A stretch of DNA of 64,000 bases from an uncultured Flavobacteriales bacterium (GTDB taxonomy: Bacteria > Bacteroidota > Bacteroidia > Flavobacteriales > Crocinitomicaceae), in assembly GCA_946479285.1 (NCBI GenBank), contig CAMLFH010000010.1, positions 62,001 to 126,000 of the forward strand. The letters are read 5' to 3'. Each line of letters begins with the position of its first letter. Positions within the stretch are counted from its first letter, which is position 1. Shown here piece after piece: positions 35,915 to 44,424 of this stretch. The notes below the pieces were generated by a model. It saw nothing but the letters and a program-made list of their open reading frames with translations, searched no databases and was not told the origin of the DNA. Position numbers and translations under genes: made by a program.

Positions 35915-35988
35915 GCTCTGTTTCTCCTTTTGAAGATTTTATTTTCTCCTAGCCTAAGTATTAATTTTAAAATCGCAGGTCTTCACAA

Positions 35989-36229
35989 GGGATCACGTTC
36001 CCATTTGTACCCTCATCTCTTATCACTTGGGGGATTGCTTCTCATTACTTGCATGATCATATAGCGGGATTTGCAGGGTTGCATCCTATTACATGCAGGA
36101 GAGCACTCTCTTATTTGCCCCCCTATCTCATATCACTTGCGGGGTTGCCTATCGCGACTTACAGGGTCTCACCTATTTACCTGCACCTCATCTATTCTTA
36201 CTTGTATAAGTCACGAATTGTTATTGCAG
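35989..36229. repeat. Eleven-unit, 22-bp phased degenerate repeat array
   Basis: The gene-free stretch 35875-36516 (642 bases) contains an array of eleven contiguous units. Ten are exactly 22 bases and one (36187-36207) is 21. Unit starts: 35989, 36011, 36033, 36055, 36077, 36099, 36121, 36143, 36165, 36187, 36208. The 3' half of each unit is best conserved (consensus ACTTGCAG); the 5' half tends to GRTTGCAT and then CTTATT. Individual units differ at many positions, so the array is old or under weak selection on phase. No ORF of note runs through it. The rest of the gap holds hairpins at 35889 and 36471 and a loose dyad at 36401-36427. Confidence 0.75.
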
Positions 36230-36470
36230 GGTGCTTGGTATAACCTATTCTCCAATCAATGAGCATTTGTGAGGTTTTGTGGAAATACTTAGGGGGTAAG
36301 CACGAGTTACGTTTTAATTCCATCTTGGTTATTGGTAGGTAGCTTTTCCTTGGTATTTATTCAACTAGCTTTCCAAGTATTTTGAGTGAACTACTTCCAC
36401 ATCAATCACCCGTTTTTGGGTGTTGATAACTTTTAAAGAATGAACCTTTTTAATACCCGTTTAAACAAAA

Positions 36471-36499
36471 AACGCACCCTTTGAGTGCGTTTTCCTTTT
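36471..36499 (-). terminator. Terminator of the RHS downstream array
   Basis: AACGCAC / GTGCGTT with a 7-base loop. On the minus strand the 3' flank is TTTTTTGTTT, so it closes the RHS gene array 18 bases after the last stop. Confidence 0.85.
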
Positions 36500-36516
36500 A
36501 ATCTTGTAAGAACCGT

Positions 36517-37125
36517 TTAAAATGAATCCTTAAAGAAACCCAATTCTTTACATAGTTTATAATAATTTTTTTCCTTAAAAAAAGATTCCAACTCCTCATA
36601 CGTCTTAAACTTAAGCCTTTTCTTTTGAGTTTTTGATTCTTTTCTAATCGTCCCAATCAGTTTAATCTTGTTCTTTCGATAACTCAAAAAATAAGATACA
36701 TATCCAGTTTCTTCAAAGCAACGAATTCCACCGCTACCCTTTCCATCTTCGCCACATGAAATATGTCTAATAAATCTTACTTTTTCTGATTGATTGTAGA
36801 AAATCTTTTGATTAATTGAAAATATCACCTCAGTAGATTTTTGACTAGGACATACATTATAATATGTTTGAAAACCATTTAAGTAGCCATTTTCAACCAT
36901 GAGAGAGTCAAAAGCATATTTACCATATTTTGCTAACAATACTCCAGAATAAGGTAGCTGACTGACTGAATCAATGTAGTACCTGGAAAATAAAAATTTA
37001 TCCTTAAACGATAGAGAATCAACGGTTAAAATTGTTTCTCCTTTAGAACCTATGTACCTTTCCTTAGATTGTGAAAAAATGACTCCCGGAAATAAAAACA
37101 ATATTCCTAACAAAAATAGCCTCAT
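36517..37125 (-). CDS. Immunity-type secreted protein A-prime (paralog of 43803-44399)
   Basis: 202 residues with a signal peptide ending FSQ and a pattern (YSGVLLAKYGKYAFDSLMVENG) that resembles a single MORN/YwqK-like strand pair. It is nearly identical at both ends to the gene at 43803-44399, while its centre (residues ~90-120) differs. The DNA of the two is almost the same over about 250 bases at the 3' end. It lies 27 bases after the displaced tip A-prime and is its candidate immunity protein. A periplasmic location fits a toxin that acts there. Confidence 0.75.
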   Translation of the reverse strand: MRLFLLGILFLFPGVIFSQSKERYIGSKGETILTVDSLSFKDKFLFSRYYIDSVSQLPYSGVLLAKYGKYAFDSLMVENGYLNGFQTYYNVCPSQKSTEVIFSINQKIFYNQSEKVRFIRHISCGEDGKGSGGIRCFEETGYVSYFLSYRKNKIKLIGTIRKESKTQKKRLKFKTYEELESFFKEKNYYKLCKELGFFKDSF

Positions 37126-37152
37126 TGTATTGAATTTTAATTATTTAATAAT

Positions 37153-38523
37153 TTATGGTGATACCCAAATTGTTGTTTGATGAACTGGATTTACTTCTGG
37201 TGGAACTGGGGCATTATTGGGTACAATCACAATCCGAGATGCAGGAATACCATTTGCAATTAATGTATTTTGCATTGTATTGGCATTAGAAGTAGCGTTA
37301 TTAGGAACTCCCGGAACTCCCCCCCCCCAAATAAAACAAGTTGTCGTTGTAGAACAATTATTCATATAATTGGATAGTACTTGAAATTGTTTCCCATCAG
37401 CAACCGAAGTTCCATCCACAACATATCCAGAAGCATCTGTTGTTCCCGTAGGAAGAAAAATTCCGGGATCAGTACATGGGTTTGGTGGAGCAGGTGAAGT
37501 TCCTCCTGTTGTACCACTTCCAGGTGGATCTTTTGGCGCACCTTTATCAAAAACAGCTCCATTATGATTCGAAATACCTCTATCTTCTTTAAACTGAGTT
37601 TTCGTACCTTGAGTCAAGGTATTTATTTTCTCGGTTAGCTTATCTATTTTATTCTGAATTCTGTCATACTTCTTGTCTCCCGGAGAATATGAATCTCTCT
37701 TGAAAACTAAATCTCGTTTTTTGTTGGCTAACTTTAATTGGCGTTCTTCTGGTCCTCCCTGCGCATTTTCTGGTCCTTTCCCTGTTGGGTCTTTGAACAT
37801 TATAGGATTACAGAATGAATAATTATAAGTACTCCAAGCTGGATATTTATCTGCCCATGGATCAGTAGAAAGGAATCTTGCTACATCTGCATCATAATAC
37901 CTCGCTCCCCTATAATCCAACCCCGTTTCTTTATCACGTTCATGATTCGTGGTCATGTATCGATCACCCGCGCCATTGTCATATTCTCTCAGGGTTTTCC
38001 CGTAGGAGTAATAATCCATGGCATTCATGATTGTTGGAACAGCTTGTTGGTTTACCATAAAGGCCACAAGTGTATTGCCTAAATGATCGTAAAGAAAATA
38101 CGTCGCTTCATCCGTTTGGATTTTGTAATCTCCCGGAACGTTATTATTGGTTACACGTGCCACACGGTCTGTACCGTATACGAAGTATTCCGTTTCTTTC
38201 ACCGTGTTGTGGGTGGTGTTATCCGTTACAAACTTCACTATGGCCAAATCTCTTCCTGCTGCGTCTTTGAGGTACATTTCCTGCGTGGTTTGAGGGAAAG
38301 ATACCACTTTTTTAGCAATGCGCAGGTCTGCACCATCGTAGAGATAATAGGCATGATCATTAGTACCAATGGACGTGATGTGCATAAGAGCCACGCACAT
38401 ATTCTGTGGCATCCACATCCCGGAAATCATCGGTTAATAAATTGCCGTTGAGATCGTAGGTGTAATTGCGGGTTGCTGTGGTTCCCTGATCCTCCACTTT
38501 AGTCAGACGATTGGTTCCATTGA
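37153..38523 (-). pseudogene. Displaced RHS cassette A-prime: core fragment and tip, frameshifted
   Basis: This copy begins in the RHS core near residue NGTNRLTKVEDQG and runs to the same tip as the attached one of 44425-53625, ending VHQTTIWVSP. In the core frame a 2-base deletion near 38372 (CACGTCCATT where the main gene has CACGTGAAGATT) leads into a TAA at 38362-38360. Downstream of that the frame 37153-38430 is open, and its apparent start is not homologous. The pre-tip junction is KDPTGKG at about 37773-37790. It has no start of its own, so I call it a silent duplicate that may serve as a recombination donor. Confidence 0.75.
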
Positions 38524-38545
38524 TATAGGTTTACATAATAATCTT

Positions 38546-39283
38546 TCACTTGCTGACTTTAAATCTCACATAATCAACTTCATCTTTGTTTGATCTGGAT
38601 TTAAAGGAGGGAATCGTTCTTTTCATACAAACAGTTGAATTATCAATCCAGCATGCATCTGTTGGTTCCCATTTTGGTGTTTCATACTCCCAAATTAAAT
38701 GGCATTTTCCATTTGATTCTGTTTGCCAAGCTTGAATTCCATTTGGCATAACATTATATGCTAAGAAAGGGGAACACGTTATAAACCTTTTACCATCCTC
38801 TGAAAAAATAGGAATACTCCACAATTTAGTCACTTCACCACTTACTTTACTAATTAATAGGTAATCTCCACTTTCATAAAATTTTTCTCGAATCAAGTAA
38901 CTATTATTCTTCTTATTGAAGCCTATGTAATCATATGAAACCTGATCGCCACTATCTGTATTTTGTAGTGTATCTTTAAGAATTATTTTTTTTCCTTTAT
39001 AAGTCTCTAAAATTAATTCACTCTTAAGTGTCTTTTGTATCTCGATCAAATCAAAAAAAGATTTTTTTTCCAATCCTTCAAATTCACTTTTCAAACTTTT
39101 TTCCAAAAAGATTAACTGCCCATTTGAAACAGATATGGAATCTATATAGCTTATGTTATTTCCATGATCTGATTCATTGTTTAAAGAAATGGAATCGTCC
39201 TTACTGATATTATGAATCAATTTAGCATTTTGATTATTGCAAGATGATAGCATGACTATTGCTATGAAAAAGAATTTATTCAT
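38546..39283 (-). CDS. Orphan lipoprotein, possible immunity gene of a lost tip
   Basis: 245 residues with a lipoprotein signal (MNKFFFIAIVMLSSC). The second half contains propeller-like segments (LWSIPIFSEDGKRFITCS, IWEYETPKWEPTDACWI). It is AT-rich and lies just beyond the end of the immunity gene of cassette D, directly before the junction of cassette A-prime at 38523. No tip toxin is present between, so it may be what remains of a separate tip/immunity pair. Not recognised as a known family. Confidence 0.6.
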   Translation of the reverse strand: MNKFFFIAIVMLSSCNNQNAKLIHNISKDDSISLNNESDHGNNISYIDSISVSNGQLIFLEKSLKSEFEGLEKKSFFDLIEIQKTLKSELILETYKGKKIILKDTLQNTDSGDQVSYDYIGFNKKNNSYLIREKFYESGDYLLISKVSGEVTKLWSIPIFSEDGKRFITCSPFLAYNVMPNGIQAWQTESNGKCHLIWEYETPKWEPTDACWIDNSTVCMKRTIPSFKSRSNKDEVDYVRFKVSK

Positions 39284-39320
39284 GGTTTTATTATTATTTC
39301 TCCTATATCGGTCGAATAAA

Positions 39321-39722
39321 TCATTTCGGATTCGCTTCTAGAAGAAATTGTCTTAATGTTTCAGATTCTTTCATTAAAATCCCATTTAATAGCAAGTTAA
39401 ATCGATCAACACATAAGGTATCAACACTACCATTAGATTGAAATATCAAAACCTTTATCCTTGTGTCAACGTTGACAGATGAATCAGTTGGTTTAAGTTC
39501 ATTAAGAATTTCTTTAAATTTTTTAAGTTCGGACTTTTCCGTGATTTCAATTGTTGTAATCAACTTGTTGAATTGAATTTCAAAATTCTCACAATCCACC
39601 CTCGCAAATGTATCGGCGTCCAAATCAACCTTTTTGATTACAATTTTGTCAATCCTTGATTTACATTCAGTGTTATCAACCAGGAAGAAAGCACTTATCA
39701 ATAATAATAACTTATATAACAT
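39321..39722 (-). CDS. Secreted immunity candidate for cassette D
   Basis: 133 residues with a signal-like start (MLYKLLLLISAFFLVDNTEC). Beta-rich: EIQFNKLITTIEITEKSELKKF. It lies 11 bases downstream of the HExxH-type tip D, where immunity genes are expected. There is no known family, and its secretion would fit a periplasmic target. Confidence 0.6.
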   Translation of the reverse strand: MLYKLLLLISAFFLVDNTECKSRIDKIVIKKVDLDADTFARVDCENFEIQFNKLITTIEITEKSELKKFKEILNELKPTDSSVNVDTRIKVLIFQSNGSVDTLCVDRFNLLLNGILMKESETLRQFLLEANPK

Positions 39723-39733
39723 TGGATTTAATT

Positions 39734-40579
39734 TTAGTTCAATTTTGTTGGAGTTGTATGAATACTTTCTATACCCCTTTTAGGAAGAGGTTGAATTAAA
39801 GGAAATGGTGCAGTTATTGTCACTTCATTCACATCTATGTTACTTGTTGGCCCACTTGTTTGAACGGATCCCTCAGTAGTATGCCCTCTTCTAGTAACCT
39901 CTCCTTCTTTGATTTCTCCCAATTTTAAGGCTGTTGTTTGTTCACTTCCAGTTATAACCCTCTTCTCTTCCAAATTAGTATACTCAGGATCCTTTGTAGC
40001 TCTATCTGCTTTTTTTTGTTCTGGGTGCAAAATTTCCTGTAATGCATGATCTGCTTCATGATTCAAAACTACTGTAGGTGATAAAATATGTCCTTCAGCT
40101 GTCTCAGCACCTGCATATGGATCCCAATAAATAGTGGTACTAGAAGGAGTAAAAACGCCAAGCCCTTTTGTCTCACTAATCGTAAATATCGCATCCAAAT
40201 CATCCATTTGCTGAATCAAATCGTCTGCACCATGTGCTTTTAAATACTCCCTTGCCTCATTAAATCTTGCCTTAAATTCTTCTGTCGCATCAGCAGGAAA
40301 AACAATTTTTTTTCCATCAGGGTCAATTGCAATAATTGGCATTGCTCCAACATAATTGTAAGGTGAAAGCATCGGATATTTAGTAGCCAAAGGATCCAAA
40401 CTCAAAAACCTCGCCACATCACTATCATAATACCTTGCCCCCCTGTAATCCAACCCCGTTTCTTTATCACGTTCATGATTCGTGGTCATGTATCTATTTC
40501 CTGCACCATTGTCATACTCTCGTAAGATTTTCCCGTAAGAGTAATAGTCCATGGCATGGATTATAAATTGCGAATACAT
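39734..40579 (-). CDS. Displaced RHS cassette D: HExxH metallopeptidase-like tip
   Basis: 281 residues. The first ~75 are the tail of the RHS core (DYYSYGKILREYDNG, ARYYDSDVARFLSLDP, then IIAIDPDGKK), joined to the tip near 40308. The tip has NHEADHALQE, a zinc-metallopeptidase-type HExxH, then EEKRVITGSEQTTA and TRRGHTT, reminiscent of M91/NleD-like or M35-type peptidase toxins. The core fragment begins in the middle of the main gene's TNAMDYYSYG, so this is a cassette, not a whole gene. An ATG exists at 40579, but I see no promoter. Catalytic type is inferred from the motif only. Confidence 0.7.
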   Translation of the reverse strand: MYSQFIIHAMDYYSYGKILREYDNGAGNRYMTTNHERDKETGLDYRGARYYDSDVARFLSLDPLATKYPMLSPYNYVGAMPIIAIDPDGKKIVFPADATEEFKARFNEAREYLKAHGADDLIQQMDDLDAIFTISETKGLGVFTPSSTTIYWDPYAGAETAEGHILSPTVVLNHEADHALQEILHPEQKKADRATKDPEYTNLEEKRVITGSEQTTALKLGEIKEGEVTRRGHTTEGSVQTSGPTSNIDVNEVTITAPFPLIQPLPKRGIESIHTTPTKLN

Positions 40580-40657
40580 ACAATCTTATTAATTTAAATC
40601 CCTGTCAAGTGAAGTTTTTGATGTACATTTTCTAAGTGATTGAATGAAATGTGTAAT

Positions 40658-41122
40658 TCACCAATTTTTTTTCAATTTGTAATTGCCGTTATATTTATAA
40701 TTAAGCCATTCATCGGCAATTGTATCTTGATCTATGTAATGAGGCGTAATTAATCTTATCTGAATAGAATCTTTGCTAAACTGGACAAATCCTTTCAGAT
40801 TAAATTTTCGATACAGTGAATCTGTTTCATTTCTTTTAGATGTAACTACCAAATCTTTAGCATATACTTTTCCCGTATTCTGGTTAAAGTATAACCAGCT
40901 GGATGCTTCAAAACTATATTTTGAAGCATCCAGCTGATGGATATTTCCTCTTCCTTCATGATGGACTAATAGTTCCAATTCATACTTGTAATTTTTTGAC
41001 TTTCTAAGAATTAATTCGGAGGCGACCTCTTCTTTATGGTTACAAGACGATAAATAAAAAATAAGTGCTAATCCAATAGCAGTTATTTTAAAGAGATTAA
41101 TCTGTGCCTTTAAGTTCTTCAT
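40658..41122 (-). CDS. Lipoprotein immunity candidate for cassette C
   Basis: The ATG at 41122 gives MKNLKAQINLFKITAIGLALIFYLSSC..., a lipoprotein signal; 154 residues. The mature part has strands (EASSWLYFNQNTGKVYAKDLV). It overlaps the end of the cassette C tip by 26 bases, a typical toxin/immunity arrangement. The location outside the inner membrane matches a tip acting on lipids or the envelope. Confidence 0.65.
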   Translation of the reverse strand: MKNLKAQINLFKITAIGLALIFYLSSCNHKEEVASELILRKSKNYKYELELLVHHEGRGNIHQLDASKYSFEASSWLYFNQNTGKVYAKDLVVTSKRNETDSLYRKFNLKGFVQFSKDSIQIRLITPHYIDQDTIADEWLNYKYNGNYKLKKNW

Positions 41123-42248
41123 TATTATAATCAATTTGAATGTATTCAAAAATGTTTGTAGTAGGAAGTTCTCCTTTATTAAAGAATAACTCCAAGAAAT
41201 CGTTGGTTACTTTTTGTAAATTGCTGTCCATTCCTGGGTAAGAATACTCTTTTAAGACATGGTCTACTTCTTCCATATCACTTTCTTCACCAGTCCATTC
41301 TTGGAAACCTCCATGAGCTGGTGAAGTTGCATCTTGAATTGCGTGGAGCGCTACTCCAAGTATGAAAAATGCTTTTTCTGTATTACCTTTATCATATTCA
41401 TAGCGAGCCCATTTATATCTCTCTCTTACAAATGCATCTGCATCTTTTTTAGCTTGTTCAGGAGTTTGATCACCATTTCTCATCGCATGCCTGTATGAGA
41501 ATTCAGGAGTTTGAAATTCTTTGCTGTCTGCATACTCGGTTGCACGGTCTAGCTGTTTAGATAATGAGATTGTCGTTCCGAGATCGATTATTCCTTTTCC
41601 AAATAGATAGGATGTTCCAAGATCATTGGCTTTTTGATGAACATAAAAACCGGATTGACTTGTCCATGTAGGTGATAATATGTTTAATACAGGTAAAGGT
41701 TTTTTTCCATCCGGATCAATAAAAACAACCGGATTTCCTACTACATAGTTGTAAGCAGACATAGATGGATATTTTGCTGCAAATGGGTCTAAAGACAAGA
41801 ACCTTGCAACATCACTATCATAATACCTTGCCCCCCTGTAATCCAACCCCGTTTCTTTATCACGTTCATGATTAGTAGTCATGTATCTATCACCTGCACC
41901 ATTGTCATACTCACGTAAGATTTTTCCGTAGGAGTAATAATCCATGGCATTGGTAATTGTTGGAACGGCTTGCTGGTTTACCATAAAGGCCGCACGTGTA
42001 TTGCCTAAATGGTCGTAAAGAAAATACGTCGCTTCATCCGTTTGGATTTTGTAATCTCCCGGAACGTTATTATTGGTTACACGTGCCACACGGTCTGTAC
42101 CGTATACGAAGTATTCCGTTTCTTTCACCGTGTTGTGGGTGGTGTTATCCGTTACAAACTTCACGATCGCCATTCCGATAGCCATCGGAACCCGTCCTGC
42201 TGCGTCTTTGAGGTACATTTCCTGGGTGGTTTGAGCTAAAGATACCAC
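41097..42248 (-). CDS. Displaced RHS cassette C: zinc phospholipase C/P1-nuclease-like tip
   Basis: 383 residues in the longest frame. The first ~180 repeat the RHS core (AKYPSMSAYNYV, VFIDPDGKK), with a small insertion in the first part (AGRVPMAIGMAIVKF against AGRDLAIVKF in the main gene). The tip starts near 41706. It contains SGFYVHQKAND, FSYRHAMRNGD, ALHAIQDATSPAHGGF and HVLKEYSYPG, a pattern of the zinc-dependent phospholipase C/S1-P1 nuclease superfamily with its several His/Asp ligands. The apparent start at 42248 is a GTG that corresponds to a Val inside the main core, so the cassette has no start of its own. The open frame continues upstream to 42350. Confidence 0.72.
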   Translation of the reverse strand: MVSLAQTTQEMYLKDAAGRVPMAIGMAIVKFVTDNTTHNTVKETEYFVYGTDRVARVTNNNVPGDYKIQTDEATYFLYDHLGNTRAAFMVNQQAVPTITNAMDYYSYGKILREYDNGAGDRYMTTNHERDKETGLDYRGARYYDSDVARFLSLDPFAAKYPSMSAYNYVVGNPVVFIDPDGKKPLPVLNILSPTWTSQSGFYVHQKANDLGTSYLFGKGIIDLGTTISLSKQLDRATEYADSKEFQTPEFSYRHAMRNGDQTPEQAKKDADAFVRERYKWARYEYDKGNTEKAFFILGVALHAIQDATSPAHGGFQEWTGEESDMEEVDHVLKEYSYPGMDSNLQKVTNDFLELFFNKGELPTTNIFEYIQIDYNNEELKGTD

Positions 42249-42354
42249 TTTTTTAGCAATGCGCAGGTCTGTGTATTTGAAACGCTTTTTGTAAAGGTTT
42301 GTGCTTTTAATACTGTCCTTTATTTGGGAACATTGCCTGAATGATGATCTTCAC

Positions 42355-42912
42355 TTAATTCGACACGTTCCTCTCCAGAGTATCAATTAAACAGGTCTTG
42401 CATTCAAAATCAGAATGTGCTTTAAAAATAATCCACTGACCATTTTTGTTATACAAATTATAAACGCTGGTTGAATCAACGTTTACTCTAGCATATGTTT
42501 TACTAGAATTATAATATTCTTCAATATAGAATCTTGTCTTTTTGTCAGATTCCTTTAAACCTTTACTAGCGCCTATAGCGTTATTTGCATTCCAAATTTT
42601 TTTCATAAATAAACCTAATTCGTCACAGTTATAATTTTTATCACTTTTGCCACCTAATTTTTTAATTACACTTTGAAAAAAAAGATTACAATCAACTGTT
42701 TCTAAATACAACCCAAGGTCCCTATTAGTTTCCGATTCTATATGCTTTAAAACGCAACTCGTTGGTTTTTTTTGATCGAAGCGATTCTTTTCATAATTTA
42801 TTTCATAAACATTAGATGTTATGCTTCTACATCCATTCAAACACATAACTATGTTTAATAAAATAAATGAATCAATAATTATTTTCCATAAACTCTTGTG
42901 TAGCATTTTCAT
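42355..42912 (-). CDS. Lipoprotein immunity candidate for cassette B
   Basis: 185 residues: MKMLHKSLWKIIIDSFILLNIVMCLNGC is a lipoprotein signal. The mature part is polar with Asn/Lys-rich segments; it overlaps the end of tip B by 41 bases. AT-rich. No known family. Confidence 0.6.
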   Translation of the reverse strand: MKMLHKSLWKIIIDSFILLNIVMCLNGCRSITSNVYEINYEKNRFDQKKPTSCVLKHIESETNRDLGLYLETVDCNLFFQSVIKKLGGKSDKNYNCDELGLFMKKIWNANNAIGASKGLKESDKKTRFYIEEYYNSSKTYARVNVDSTSVYNLYNKNGQWIIFKAHSDFECKTCLIDTLERNVSN

Positions 42913-43570
42913 CTAATTTTTTATTAGTACTCTTTTCTTTCACTTCCTCTTTATCTTTAAGATCGTTATAAAGTTGATTTGGTGCATCCACAGTAAACTT
43001 AATTCCAAAAACTGTAACTGTTGTTTGGGATAGTTGCTCATCTGGATAAACAATTCTTTCCAATGTTTCTGCAGCCAAAGATGTGCAATTAAAAGTAGCC
43101 GGGTCCTATAACTTTCTTTTCGCATTTACACTCGTTTCGATTACTTCCAAAAATTTCAAGCTTTTGTCGTCTTGTTCTTTAGTTGTTTTCAAAATAATAT
43201 ATTCATCACCTCTAGCTTCAAGAAATTCGTCAATATTCTGCACGGAGTGTTTTATATTTCCTGGTACTGCAGAAACTCCACTTGGCCATCTATCCGGGTG
43301 TAAATCATATACTTTCATATAACCAGTTGGATTTCCAGCTTCATCATATACTGTAACACCAATCATTGTATGCCCAGGGTTATTTTCACCACCAGATCCC
43401 GTCTTATTTACAATGATTATTATATCTTTTCCATCCGGGTCAATTGCGATAATCGGCATTGCTCCAACATAATTATAAGCAGAAAGACTTGGATACTTGC
43501 TGGCTTTCTGATCAAGTGATAAAAACCGCGCAATATCCGAATCATAGTACCTCGCATGCTTATAACTCTG
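42872..43570 (-). pseudogene. Displaced RHS cassette B: papain/NlpC-like tip with in-frame amber stop
   Basis: The fragment begins at ARYYDSDIARFLSLDQK, passes IIAIDPDGKD and continues into a tip with GHTMIGV (His) and, after a TAG at 43108-43106, FNCTSLAAETLERI (Cys). The His-then-NC order is that of circularly permuted papain-like/NlpC enzymes. The frame before and after the TAG is the same; the codons KRKL-TAG-DPATFNC read best as a mutated Tyr (TAC/TAT to TAG). Without readthrough the tip would lose its Cys. The true 5' start is not present; the apparent ATG at 43726 lies inside the upstream terminator. Confidence 0.7.
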
Positions 43571-43601
43571 TGCATTTAAAACGCTTTTTGTAGAGGTCAG
43601 C

Positions 43602-43622
43602 GCACTTATAGAAGTGCCTTTT
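43602..43622 (+). terminator. Weak hairpin with T run near the B junction
   Basis: GCACTT / AAGTGC around ATAG followed by CTTTTTG on the plus strand. It lies between the terminator at 43709 and cassette B. It would act on plus-strand transcripts, which are not otherwise expected here, so its significance is doubtful. Confidence 0.3.
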
Positions 43623-43708
43623 TGATATGTGCGGAATATGGTTTGCATTAAGTTTTTACAACAGAACCAAATGTATACAAATTTATCAGATATGTGTAAT
43701 TCAGGCAT

Positions 43709-43738
43709 AAAAAAACCGTTCACCAATTGGCAAACGGT
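43709..43738 (-). terminator. Terminator after the attached tip/immunity pair
   Basis: On the minus strand ACCGTT ... AACGGT with a 12-base loop is followed by seven Ts. It lies 64 bases downstream of the 43803-44399 gene and would stop transcription before the displaced cassettes. Confidence 0.85.
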
Positions 43739-43796
43739 AATTCCTTTTATTTTCTGAATTTCTATTCTTTAATGCGGTTTATTTGTGCTTTTGTAA

Positions 43797-44052
43797 GACC
43801 GTTTAAAATGAATCCTTAAAGAAACCCAATTCTTTACATAGTTTATAATAATTTTTTTCCTTAAAAAAAGATTCCAACTCCTCATACGTCTTAAACTTAA
43901 GCCTTTTCTTTTGAGTTTTTGATTCTTTTCTAATCGTCCCAATCAGTTTAATTTTGTTCTTTCGATAACTCAAAAAATAAGATACATATCCCGTTTCTTC
44001 AAAGCAACGAATTCCACCACTACCCTTTCCATCTTCGCCACATGCAATATGT
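43797..44052. repeat. Direct repeat shared with 36507-36768 (immunity 3' end)
   Basis: The 3' end of the immunity gene A and its flank is almost base-for-base the same as the 3' end of A-prime at 36507-36768. The two copies flank cassettes B, C, D and the orphan lipoprotein. Confidence 0.75.
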
Positions 44053-44399
44053 CGGCTGAAACTTGCATTTTGTTTCTGGCTATAAAAGGTTTTCTTTTTA
44101 ATAGAGATTATGCTGCCAGATCCACAGATATCGTAATAATATTGAAACCCATTTAAGTAGCCATTTTCAACCATAAGAGAATCAAAAGCATATTTACCAT
44201 ACTTTGCCAACAATGCTCCAGAGTAAGGCTGCTTACTGACTGAATCAATATAATACCTAGAAAATAAAAATTCATCCTTGAACGAGAGAGAATCAACGGT
44301 TAAAATAGTCTCTCCTTTAGAGCCAATATATCTTTCCTTAGATTGTGAAAAAAGGACGATTGGAAATAGAAATAACAATCCTAATAAAAATAGTTTCAT
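43803..44399 (-). CDS. Immunity-type secreted protein A of the attached RHS tip
   Basis: 198 residues with a signal peptide ending FSQ. It carries the same MORN/YwqK-like element (YSGALLAKYGKYAFDSLMVENG) as its duplicate at 36517. It sits 25 bases after the 3066-residue RHS gene and before a terminator, so it is co-transcribed as the partner of the tip. Central residues (about 88-115) are the variable part between the two copies, as expected of a specificity region. Confidence 0.75.
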   Translation of the reverse strand: MKLFLLGLLFLFPIVLFSQSKERYIGSKGETILTVDSLSFKDEFLFSRYYIDSVSKQPYSGALLAKYGKYAFDSLMVENGYLNGFQYYYDICGSGSIISIKKKTFYSQKQNASFSRHIACGEDGKGSGGIRCFEETGYVSYFLSYRKNKIKLIGTIRKESKTQKKRLKFKTYEELESFFKEKNYYKLCKELGFFKDSF

Positions 44400-44424
44400 T
44401 GTCTTTTAATTTTGCGTAATATAA

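Noticed and set aside
35989..36229. Reading the 22-bp array as a CRISPR or as a coding repeat
   Set aside because: Units are adjacent without spacers, and 22 is not a multiple of three; frames through it (64 aa at 36049, 63 aa at 36071) have no coding character.
38070..38451. Plus-strand frames repeated in the RHS cores (also at 42009 and 45339)
   Set aside because: They recur because they are antisense to the duplicated core; no independent coding evidence.
43602..43622. Hairpin as terminator for cassette B
   Set aside because: Its T run is on the plus strand, while genes here run on the minus strand; listed only at low confidence.
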